64,000 nucleotides of DNA. Source: Charina bottae. Its lineage: Eukaryota > Chordata > Lepidosauria > Squamata > Charinaidae. Positions 31,930 through 41,398 of the stretch are shown here, piece after piece (positions within the stretch are counted from its first letter, which is position 1; every line of letters starts with the position of its first letter). Under the pieces are notes generated by a model. It saw only the letters and a program-made list of their open reading frames with translations. It was not told the origin of the DNA and made no database searches. The position numbers and the translations under genes were made by a program. The DNA lies in assembly GCA_023362775.1 (NCBI GenBank), contig JALMGJ010000005.1, positions 69,360,963 through 69,424,962 on the forward strand. The letters are read 5' to 3'.

Positions 31930-34619
31930 AGGTAATTTTCTTACCACATTATTTCCTAAATAAAGTTTTGTTTTCTTTCATGCAAGCACCAGCCCCAAGG
32001 ATACTTTCTTAGAAAAGTTATACCCCTAACTTTAACATTTCTCTCCCCAAACATGCTTTCTACTGTACAAAGCTATCTGCGCCAACATTTGAAACCATTT
32101 CCCTAATCATAACTTCTTTGTGGTTTTTCAGCATTTCAGTTCATACAGCTAGGCAAAAACCAAGGGATGCTACTTTGCCCAGCAAGACCAAATGCTGAAT
32201 CAGAGAAGGGGGAAAGAGATCTCATTAAGGTACTCCGCTCCAGAAATTCAAGAACTTCTCATTGATTTTGGCCACTCTTTAAATAGGCTAGGGGTGGGTG
32301 AAGCCCACCAAGTGGTATCATCCAGCTTCTAGTTCTCTTTTCTCCAACCTCGTTTTCCACCACTTGTTGTGCAGGATGAGAACCCATTTCTTCACCCACT
32401 AAAACCAGGTATGTTTTGCTGCCATACCAGTCAAAATTGGACCTTCCAGTGGGTAGAGTTTGAGTCACTGTTTTTACAGTATATGTTTGACCATGAAAAT
32501 TGCATTAATGAGGACCGAGAAGAACACACTTGCTATATGCATAGTTCTCTCATTCATGAAAGTGGCTTCTTTGCTTTAGCCTTAGAGCTATTTCTCAGTT
32601 GACTTTAAGCTACTTATTTTACTTTACAGGTACAGCATAAACTACGTTTACAAAGTATTTTATTTCATTATTGTAAAATGGAACATTTTACACATGTACT
32701 ACTAACATTTATCAATGTTGTTGGAATCACAGAGCAAGAGTTTGTTACCAAATTGTTGAATGTAAAATGTTCCATTTTGCATATATGTATCTCAAAAATA
32801 CTTAAGCAGTGCTTCACATTTATATTCCGCAATACTTCTCCCTCTTCGGTCCTTTAAAAGCAGCTAATATTAAAAATACTATACATAGAGAACACACACA
32901 AGTAATTATCAGGGCTTGTTTTTAGCCACAGCATGTTCTATCGCTACCCTGGAGCTCTGCAGATGTATTGGACTTCAATATCTATAATTCCCAGCCAACA
33001 AGGCGATGTGAAAACCATCAATGCAGAAAAGGCTGCATTCTAGTTCAAGGCATTTTAACTACTAATCTCCCATAAAAGCGCTTTGTTGGAGTTGATTCTT
33101 TTTTCCCCCAGTTTCATCCAATGACTTCAACCAAGTGAACAATAAGTAACCATTATTCTGAAAAATACTCATGCTTTTCTTTATTAAATTAAGTCAGAAC
33201 AAAACAAGCTTGACATAGCTGCTGATAACATTAATGTTTTGGGTATCAGCATTTTTAATGCACATTTACTTAAATAGCTACTTTTCAGCAAAAATGTCAA
33301 CTGGAGTTTTACCCTTTCCCAAATGCCAGCAATGCATTTTATACAAAAACAGCACTATAACCACATGTGCACTGGTACAGATGTAAATTATATTACTCTA
33401 GAACGAAACCCCAAATATAAGGCAAATGAGATGAATTCAGTTTTCTAATATACTGTTCAAAATATAGCAAAGCTATATATTTAGTATTCAAAACCAGTCA
33501 CAAAAATTAGATCAGAGTTGAGTTTCAGAATATATTAATATGTAATTGTGTCAATGGGTTCATGCAGATGGCTTTTAATTCAAGAAATAGAACAGAATTA
33601 TCAAGCATATTGAATAAATATTCTGGTTATTTGCTCCTTCAAATACCAGAGGATTTTTCTCCCCAATTACACTGGTATAATTGTTTTGATTTTTCTATCC
33701 CTTTTGGATTAACTTTCTGCAAGAAACCCAATCATTCTGTTTCAAATATAGAATTTTACCCTTTGAAAAATCAGAACAGTGCCCTATCTCTAATAGTGTT
33801 TTAATTATGTGTTGTCAGTATGCAAGATAACAGTTTATATTTACCATTCAGGCTGAAGAAAACAGGTCATGTGAAACACTTGCACAGCTGAAAATATTTA
33901 TTTTCTTCCTAAGTAATTATAAATGTTCAAAGAATACAGAACAAGTAGTATACAATTATTGAAATTAAGTTGTAATCATAAGCCAGATGTCTCTCACCAC
34001 TAGTCAGAGCCTTATCAACCAGCCAACACCCATATATGCTCTTCCACTTTGGAAAAATAGGAACTGCTATAATTTATAGATGAACATCATAAGGGAAAAT
34101 TGTTGATTCTAATTTATTTATTGAATTTATACCCTATCATCCTTCTGTAATTTGGACAGCAGTAATAATAAAAATAAACCATTATTATACAAATGAGGAA
34201 AACAGCTGCACCAAATTATATCCATACACTGCAGCCAAACCAGCTTACATGTCAAAATTGTGCCTCAACAGTAATGCCTGATTTGTGGTTGAAGGATAAC
34301 ATAAAAGATTAGGCAAACCTCTCTTGGTGCAGGGAACATTTGCTCAGCAAAACAGATTCAGTCTGGAACAATTTTTTTAAAAAAAAGAAAAATACGCATC
34401 ATCGCTTTTTATTTGCTACTTTTCTTGAGCACAATTTTTCTCATTTAAGATGTATTCTTAGACTTTATATATATATATATATCAATATATAACTTTTTGC
34501 ATCCAGAGTGGTTTACTGATAAAATTACTGTTAAAAAACTCCAAACAATGGAAGGAACCAAATGTACAGTGACAAGATGCCCAAATCTGATAAAGAATTC
34601 CACTGAAACAACAAATATA
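31930..34619. other. Long AT-rich stretch without recognised genes
   Basis: Contains a 20-bp inverted repeat (GTAAAATGGAACATTTTACA near 32675 and its near-complement near 32760) and an antisense LINE tail fragment near 34110-34260 (TTTATTTATTGAATTTATAC). The open frame at 33562-33804 is not recognised. No exon was identified. Confidence 0.5.
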
Positions 34620-34627
34620 GTCTAAAT

Positions 34628-35040
34628 ATATTTCTCCAACCTTTTTGGCACCAGGGACCGGTTTCGTGGAAGACAATTTTTCCGCGGACTGGGGGTGGTG
34701 GTGGTTTCGGGATGAAACCATCGGAAGTGGTAAATAAAATAATGGGCGGGCCACACGCGGACTAAAATAAGTGTCGGATTCTGACTTTTCATAAGGAGCG
34801 TGCAACCTAGATCCCTCACATGCGCAGTTTACAGTAGGGTTTGCGCTCCTATGAGAATCTAATGCCGCCGCTGATCTGACAGGAGGTGGAGCTCAGGCGG
34901 TAATGTGAGCAATGGGGAGCGGCTGTAAATACAGATGAAGCTTCGCTCGCTCGCCCACCGCTCACCTCCTGCTGTGTGGCCCGGTTCCTAACAGGCCACG
35001 GACTGGTACTGGTCCGTGGCCTGGCGGTTGGGGACCCCTG
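34628..35040 (-). mobile_element. hAT element closely resembling mammalian MER1/Charlie3-type MITEs
   Basis: GTCTAAAT at 34620-34627 and 35041-35048 is a perfect 8-bp target duplication. The left terminus has mutated to ATATTTCTCCAACC and the right is intact GGTTGGGGACCCCTG. Beyond the termini, the body matches from memory the MER1-type consensus of mammals: GAGCGTGCAACCTAGATCCC, CACATGCGCAGTTTACAGTA, CCTATGAGAATCTAATGCC, GATCTGACAGGAGGTGGAGC and CGCTCACCTCCTGCTGTG. The other copies in this window with the same ends (30788, 39437) lack this body. Non-coding and transposase-dependent. Confidence 0.85.
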
Positions 35041-35048
35041 GTCTAAAT

Positions 35049-35695
35049 GGAATGATCAGCCACACACTGTTCACAATTTTAAGATAAAGGCCACCGTATT
35101 CTTTAGGTAGGTCTTTTTCTGAAGCTATCCTATATTTTATCATTAAAAACATAATTCTATAAGAAAATGTTCAAAATAATAGACACAATCTATCATCCCC
35201 TGGACAAGCAAATCTTTTCCTGCTAAAATGGATCTAAATACTTAAGTCCTTTGCTGCCCAAATGCATGGCAACACAGTTGCCCATAACAAGAAAGAATGT
35301 TCTTACTGCAACATTGATAAAGATTCTAACGGTTTCATTTCCTTCCATGCTTAGTAGTTTCACAAAATTTTGAGTATGAGCCTGGAAAAACAGCAGTATA
35401 TTTAATCAAAGACCCAATGGGAATTCCTTGTTGTAAACAAAGAAGGGTCATGCCCTTATTTCCAATCCGCTCCTGCAGCTCTGAGTTATGTTCAACAAAT
35501 CTTATTACATGTACAATAATATTCAACAATAAAAACAAAACAAACTTTGAGTTTTAATGAGAGTAAAAGATGCTTGCAATTTAACTCGTGCTCCAAAACA
35601 CACAGGAAACTGTGGGCTTATTAAATTTCTGCCTGCACAATTCCTATAATATCTGGAATATGGGAAAATATAAGAGTTTGCCTAGCATTCAAATC
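35049..35695. other. AT-rich stretch without recognised genes
   Basis: No gene or element recognised. Confidence 0.45.
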
Positions 35696-35699
35696 TTTC

Positions 35700-35865
35700 T
35701 TTTGGATTTTTTTTAATGGGAGAAATCTGTTAGGGCTTGTGAAAACAGAGAAGCCACCCAGAGTCATTTGCAGTTGGGTGGCCCTTAAATTCAGGGGCGT
35801 GGTGGCTCAGCGGGTAAGACGCCAGGCCCTTAAATTATACAAATAAAATAAATAAATGTTTTGAC
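35700..35865 (+). mobile_element. CR1/L2-clade LINE 3' tail, interrupted
   Basis: GAAGCCACCCAGAGTCATTT, GCAGTTGGGTGGCCC and an ATAAAATAAATAAATG tail are a decayed CR1/L2 3' end. A 34-bp insertion (35792-35825) splits it. Confidence 0.65.
35792..35825 (+). mobile_element. 34-bp head-only Sauria SINE with perfect 11-bp target duplication
   Basis: The insert CAGGGGCGTGGTGGCTCAGC GGGTAAGACGCCAG is the tRNA-like head (through the A box) of the Sauria SINE and nothing more. GCCCTTAAATT at 35781-35791 and 35826-35836 is a perfect target duplication inside an older LINE tail. No poly-A or BovB-like tail is present. Confidence 0.88.
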
Positions 35866-35994
35866 TGGGATTGCTATCACATGTTCAAGCAAACTAGGGA
35901 AAACTTTGAAGCAGCTGCACCAAGCTTTGAAGAGAATACAATAAAACACTAGAGCCTTTACACCAAGTCTCAGTGTGTTCCTTCACTCGAAGTC

Positions 35995-36240
35995 AGGACA
36001 TCTAGTTAAAATACAATAAAACAGTAAAACAATAAAACAATACATTAAAAACAACCCTCTTAATAAATAATATATTCCAAGAGGTGGATGGCAAAAAGTT
36101 CTTAATTTAATTTCCAGGGAGTGTCTTCAGGGGGTTAACCACCCCCAGGGTTGGTCACCCCACCTCACACCCCATACGAGATGGTAGAGCCAGGTCTTCA
36201 CTCCTTTCTGGAAGGCTGGAAGAGTGGGGGCTCACCTCAC
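35995..36240 (-). mobile_element. CR1/L2-clade LINE fragment, antisense
   Basis: TTAAAATACAATAAAACAGT, AGCCAGGTCTTCACTCCTTT and CTGGAAGGCTGGAAGAGTGG are the complements of the 3' UTR start and the AFRK.LKTW region of these LINEs. Confidence 0.6.
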
Positions 36241-36269
36241 CGCTGGGGGAAGAGCATTCCATTTTCAAC

Positions 36270-36530
36270 TGAAAATGGGATGCTATGGAGATTGTGGGCG
36301 AAGGAGGAGGGGGCGCCTTCCAGGGTGAGAAGCGTGTTCACAGCCTCGAAGACCTTGGGTGCCCATCTAAGAAGGTTAGGCCGGACCCGCCTTAGAGTGC
36401 CTGGGGTTTTTCCCGAGAACTGCTTAGTGTAGCTTAGTTTGGCAAGATTCTGTGTAAGGTAGAACAATAAAGATCTAGAGCTTAATTCCAAGGCTCAGCA
36501 TTGTTCTTTGCCTAACCACGACATGGTTTT
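36270..36530 (+). repeat. LTR-like repeat, copy 2
   Basis: GGGCGAAGGAGGAGGGGGCG, CACAGCCTCGAAGACCTTGG, GGACCCGCCTTAGAGTGCC, TTGGCAAGATTCTGTG and GAACAATAAAGATCTAGAGC align in order with 31663-31925. Ends near CCTAACCACGACA. Solo LTR is the likely reading. Just upstream (36249-36280) AGCATTCCATTTTCA faces TGAAAATGGGATGCT. Confidence 0.5.
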
Positions 36531-37009
36531 AGGAAAAGTACATTTTTCAAAACAAACAAGCAAATATTCTGGGTGCAGAGCAGTGCTGCCATTACTGCTA
36601 ATGGGAATTGCTAGATTCAGAGGGATTTCTTCTCTTGTACTGGGATATTCTGACAATATTTCACACCCTTAAAATGGGCCTTTTTGCTCTTATCTGATTA
36701 ACCATAATCATGATAGTTTTTATGAAGTTTGCTAAAATACAGGTCTTAGGGTGGTTCTGAATATTCAGAACTAGTACCAACTTCAAAAAATAAAAGCAAA
36801 GACACTTTGCCTGCAAAAAGAGCCGTCAACCTATGATGTCTGCAACTGAAATGAGAGAATGCTCAAAACTGTATTTTAGAGAACTGTATGGGAATGGCAG
36901 CGATAAGCTGAAGAATAAAATGGTATGGTATAAAATGTTAACATCCAATAAAAAAAAATCATGAAAAGTATGTCATTTTTGGGGTGGGGGTGCTGAGACT
37001 ACTGAAAAG

Positions 37010-37360
37010 ATTGAATATTGAATACCATGGACAGCCAGGAAAACAAATCAATGGATCATTGAACAAATCAATCCAGAGTTCTCACTCGAGGCACAAATGA
37101 CCAGGCTCAAATTATCCTACTTTGGATGCATTATGCAAAGACCTAACTCTCTGGAAAAATCTCTAATGCTGGAAAATGTGGAAGGAAAGATAAGAAGAAG
37201 ATGACCAGCAGCAAGGTGGATAGACTCAGTTACAGTGGTGATGAGTGCCCATTGGAAGACATGAAAGACCAGGTTAGGGACAGATCGTCATGGAGAAAAC
37301 CTATCTATGTGGTTGCTAGGAGTTGAAAATGACTTGATGGCACATAATCAATCAGATAAA
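37010..37360 (+). pseudogene. RTE-type LINE, C-terminal ORF end and 3' end, decayed
   Basis: The plus strand reads WIIEQINPEFSLEAQMTRLK, LSYFGCIMQRPNSLEKSLML and ENVEGKIRRR, then a stop, then ARWIDSVT. This is the C-terminal region of an RTE-type ORF2, of a different subfamily from 5880-6170. It ends near GAAAATGACTTGATGGCAC and ATAATCAATCA. Confidence 0.75.
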
Positions 37361-38620
37361 CAATAGTCATATACTAGAAAACACAGAATTCCTACTGTGT
37401 GGGTTTAGACTTGATGATCTTCACATGCAAGTCCATTGGTATTTTTAAGTGCTCAACATGGAACTTAAGCTAACCTATAAAATAGCTCAATGCCATCTAA
37501 AAATATAGAGAGAGGAGGACTTTGAGATTCTGGTTTCTCACCACAGAAACATTCTAGTTCACTCTTTTATTACAATAAAATTGTCCACAGGAAATTAGTG
37601 AGAAATTCGTGTACTGTGGTGGTCAAGATACCATATCCCTGAACAACCATGAAGTTATGGTTCAAATACATAAATAATTAGGGTTGAAGTTGTCTGGATG
37701 AATGTGGACCATCGTTTTCTTAGCCTATGATACTTTATATAATTGTTAAATAGAATTTTGAGGTGGAGTAGTGGAGGGAGAGAGCGCTGTGCACATAACA
37801 TCCAACTCCGTAGAGAAAAGCAATATTAATGAAGTAAATTTTCACTGCAGTCAACTTCAAAGACTGAGAAGTTTTCTAATATAAGTGAATATGAAACTTA
37901 TTTGCAAAAATGGGATGTGACAAAGTTCTAATAAAAATATTATTTTACTATATAACTTTTGTCATAATGAGTTGGTAAATATAGAATTTTTAAACACTTA
38001 GGTTTGAAAGCTGTAGTCAGTTAATTAGTTTTTTTCAGTATGGTGAATCTCATAATAGTGTCAAGAAAAAATTAATATATGCTATTCTGTTTCTCTCAAA
38101 AATATTTGTTAGTGGGAAATATTTCTTAATTACTAAATGGTGTATTTCTCAGTCACCACTGCCCTTTATAAACTATGTGGCAGAACATAAATATGAAAGT
38201 ACAACTGTCCCAATTTGCATGAGCATTATATGAAAATAATAAATCAGTATAATGTGTAGGTCATGAAGTTAACATGCATATTGAAGTACAGGAATTACAT
38301 ATGTAAGTCTATATTTTAATGGGCTATCTATTGGCATTTCTTGGGAGCAATGCTGCATGTAGTGTTATTTATTTATTTATTAATTTTAAGACATTGAATC
38401 TGGTGCCCTCCTGATGTATTTAATTTCATAATCTAATGGCAAAATTGGCAATACAATTATGGAAGTTGAAATCCAAATTTTAAACGACACCAAAACAAGA
38501 ATAGTTAATTAAAGACAAGTAACATTGGTTCAAAAGGGTGAAAACGAATGGTTCCTCCCTCATAACTTTAGTTTAAAGAAGGGTATTTTAATAAATGAGA
38601 TATAAAAATAATTATTGAAA
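37361..38620. other. AT-rich stretch without recognised genes
   Basis: Possible decayed LINE tail near 38365-38420. Nothing else recognised. Confidence 0.45.
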
Positions 38621-38624
38621 TGAG

Positions 38625-39436
38625 CTTTTCTGTTGCCTATATTTGCTTCTCCACATAACCATCACCATTCACTACACATTTCTGCCCATGATGGACAAGC
38701 TTCTTAACCCATACAAAAGAACTCCACATTTTGCCTCTTCAACTAGATCCTGATAGTCCTTTCTATATTTTTTAATTTGAGTCTAACAAATGCCCACAAA
38801 AGTATTCCTTCAATTTTGGAAAAAGGTAGAAATCACATGGAACCAAGTCTGAACTATATGGTGGATGAGGTAATTGATATTCAGGAAATCCCTTAAAACA
38901 TGGTTCTTCCAGCAGGCTTGGGGTTCCCAGGAAAACAGGGAGTCCGTGAGATGGTTACACTGTGTGTAGGATGCTGGTCCATTTTCCCACGGTCTTATTT
39001 ATGTTTGTGCTTAATTGTTTTTAATTGTTGTTTTAGATTTGTTTCTAACTGGTTGTTTTATTGTATGCCATCCAGAGTCCTGTTTGTCAGATGGGTGGCT
39101 ATATACTGTAAATCTGATTAAATAAATAAATAAAATCTGAATAACACCATCAGCATATCCAAAAATTGTAACCATGAGTTTTTCTGCTGAAACCTGGGTT
39201 TTAATTTTTTTTATTTTGGGCAGGTGAAGCTTTGTGATGATATTGCATGGACTGATGCTTTATTTCTGGGTCATAATGATGAGCCCATGTTTTATTGGCT
39301 ATGAAGAAATTCCTCATCTTCATTGTTGTAACACGACAACAACTGCTGACACCATAAACAACCTCCATTTGGCAGTGAATTTCAATTGCAGGGACTCTTT
39401 TGGTAGTCAAAAATTCAATCACAGTGTTACTTAAAG
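38625..39436 (-). pseudogene. Mariner transposase remnant split by a LINE
   Basis: Minus strand, from high to low coordinate: VIEFLTTKRVPAIEIHCQME (N-terminal helix-turn-helix region), TWAHHYDPEIKHQSMQYHHK (around the first catalytic aspartate), KTQVSAEKLMVTIFGYADGV with the second aspartate, then, after the LINE at 38895-39136, LPHPPYSSDLVPCDFYLFPK and LKEYF, and a C-terminal GDGYVEK. The order and motifs are those of a mariner DDD-type transposase cutting and pasting TA sites. About 70 residues around the last catalytic block are missing at the LINE site, and stops occur in the C-terminal part. Inactive. Confidence 0.85.
38895..39136 (+). mobile_element. CR1/L2-clade LINE 3' end inserted in the mariner
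   Basis: GGGTTCCCAGGAAAACAGGG, TGTATGCCATCCAGAGTCCT, GATGGGTGGCTATATACTG and an (AATA)n tail at 39117-39136. Only the 3' end is present. No clear target duplication. Confidence 0.78.
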
Positions 39437-39717
39437 CAGGGGTCCCCAACCTGTGGGCCACGGCCTGTTAGGAAGTGGGCCGCGGGGCTCACTCCTGCAA
39501 ACCCCGCCCCCGATGCGCATGATTACCCCACCCCCAGTGTGCGCAATTGGCTCCCGCCTGCAAACCCTGCCCCCCGGTGCACGTGATTGGCTCCCGCCTG
39601 CAAACCCCGCCCCCCGGTGTGCACGATTAGCTCCCGCCTGCAAACCCCGCCCCCTGGTCCATGGAAAAATTTTCTTCCATGACTGGTCCCTGGTGCCAGA
39701 AAGGTTGGGGACTGCTG
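39437..39717. mobile_element. hAT MITE (CAGGGGTCCCCAACC ends) with CCAAT minisatellite body
   Basis: ACTTAAAG (39429-39436) and ACCTAAAG (39718-39725) match at 7 of 8 positions. The termini are CAGGGGTCCCCAACC and GGTTGGGGACTGCTG. The middle is about four units of CTCCCGCCTGCAAACCCCGC joined to CACGTGATTGG-like segments, the same unit as in the differently ended hAT at 7430. It inserted into the N-terminal end of the mariner remnant. Confidence 0.88.
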
Positions 39718-39725
39718 ACCTAAAG

Positions 39726-41395
39726 CACACTGACAAGTACTCACTGCAGTCTTCCATTTCACAAACAATAGCAACCCAACCTTTTCTCACAGCAAGCTCC
39801 CACCAACTGAAGTGAAAGGACAGATATTAAAGAACATGTCAGAGCTTCTAGCACATCAGTCCTGCCATTTGTTTGTGACTTATAACACTGGACACATTAC
39901 TTTTCATTCAACTTCATAAATTAGATTTAACCAAATGTCCCATTTTGAAGATATCCTTTCATTTGGTTAAATAATTATGTCAGTCACACGTTAAACTTTT
40001 CTATTAATCTACATTCAAGATTTTGTTTAAGGTTAACTATGCTACTTAGATACCACTCAATTCTTCTATACAGAAATGAGAAAGCAATGCAAAATTACTG
40101 TGTATGGCTATGAATCTTACTACAGTTTCACAAAATATAATCCAGTGCAAGTAAGTATATAGATTTAGGCCCCTTTGTTCTTATTTTCTTGATGAATCCC
40201 TTTATTATTTTATGCTTATTAAATCTTACTTCTTGGATAAATATATTTATGTGTTCTAAGCTAGAGATCCTAACTATATCTTGTTACATCCCATGTTAAA
40301 GTCACTACCCTTAAATGTGAGATGTATATCTATCTATATAGAGATATACTTCATTTTTATTTACAACAATGAATTTTCATTTTAGTTACAAATTAAACTA
40401 TGGTTTAGAGAAAGGGGAAAAGTACCCCTTTTATGGACTGAAAGGCTCTTTCTGTTCACAGAAGTGAATCTAAATTGACAGAAGCTCTTACATAAGACAA
40501 ATTTTCTTCATCAATGAAGATGGGAAAAGCCTGTACCCCCAAATTTTTAGAGACTGCAGTTTAAAGAACAATTGGATAAACTGAGAGTGATTCAGTAGTT
40601 GTGATAGTAAGATAACTTTGCAAAACGTCTCCAAAGACATTCCCAATCTGCATAATCTCAGGTTGTGGAAAACACATTTCTTTTCATTGTATGTCACAGC
40701 TAGTGATTAGCATGTATACTCCCAATCTAATTACCAATCTAATCCTTAAATGGGAAAACTCCATGCTGTTAAGGTGGAAACTCAGTTCTTTGGTTAAACT
40801 GATCAAAGGTATCATCTGCCTTAATCAGATTGAGTTTAGTAACCCATACCAAATCCATTACTAAACTGAGGCCCAAAATGGACACTGCCTCCACTTCTCC
40901 TGAACTTCTTAAAAATAGAAACACAGTTGGGTGTCACTAGCCACTTCAAAATGCCATAAACTCACAGAGTGCTTTTAACTTGATAAAATGCATCAAGGAC
41001 AGAACACCTGCAGAAACCTTCCAGTGTAAACATTATGCAGAACAGGAGTTCCCCAGTACTACGTTCTGAAAGCAGTCTACTTTGAGGATAGTACTCCATA
41101 ATTTTTATTTCAGCAAAATGAATATTATTAATGAGAGATAAAAGAAAATTAGCAAGATCTCCCTCCCCTATACTTCTCCCAACATGCCCTTCATCAGCAT
41201 CTGTTTCTCTATCTAATCCACGAGTATGAAATTTCCCAGTTTACATGCTACTTAGAAAGTGTATGCTAATCCTTTCACAGAGGTAGGATTTTTATAAATG
41301 GACAGAATTTTACTTAGCCCAATTAAATCTCTCCCCTTCGTACTACCTAAAAAAGACCTAGATGAAAAGATGAAAAAGATGAAAAGATGAAAAAA
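39726..41395. other. AT-rich stretch without recognised genes
   Basis: A small TATCTATCTATATAGAGATA palindrome lies near 40328. No exon or element identified. Confidence 0.5.
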
Positions 41396-41398
41396 AGA

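Noticed and set aside
33562..33804. 80-codon open frame of ordinary composition
   Set aside because: No recognisable domain or exon borders. AT-rich DNA gives such frames by chance.
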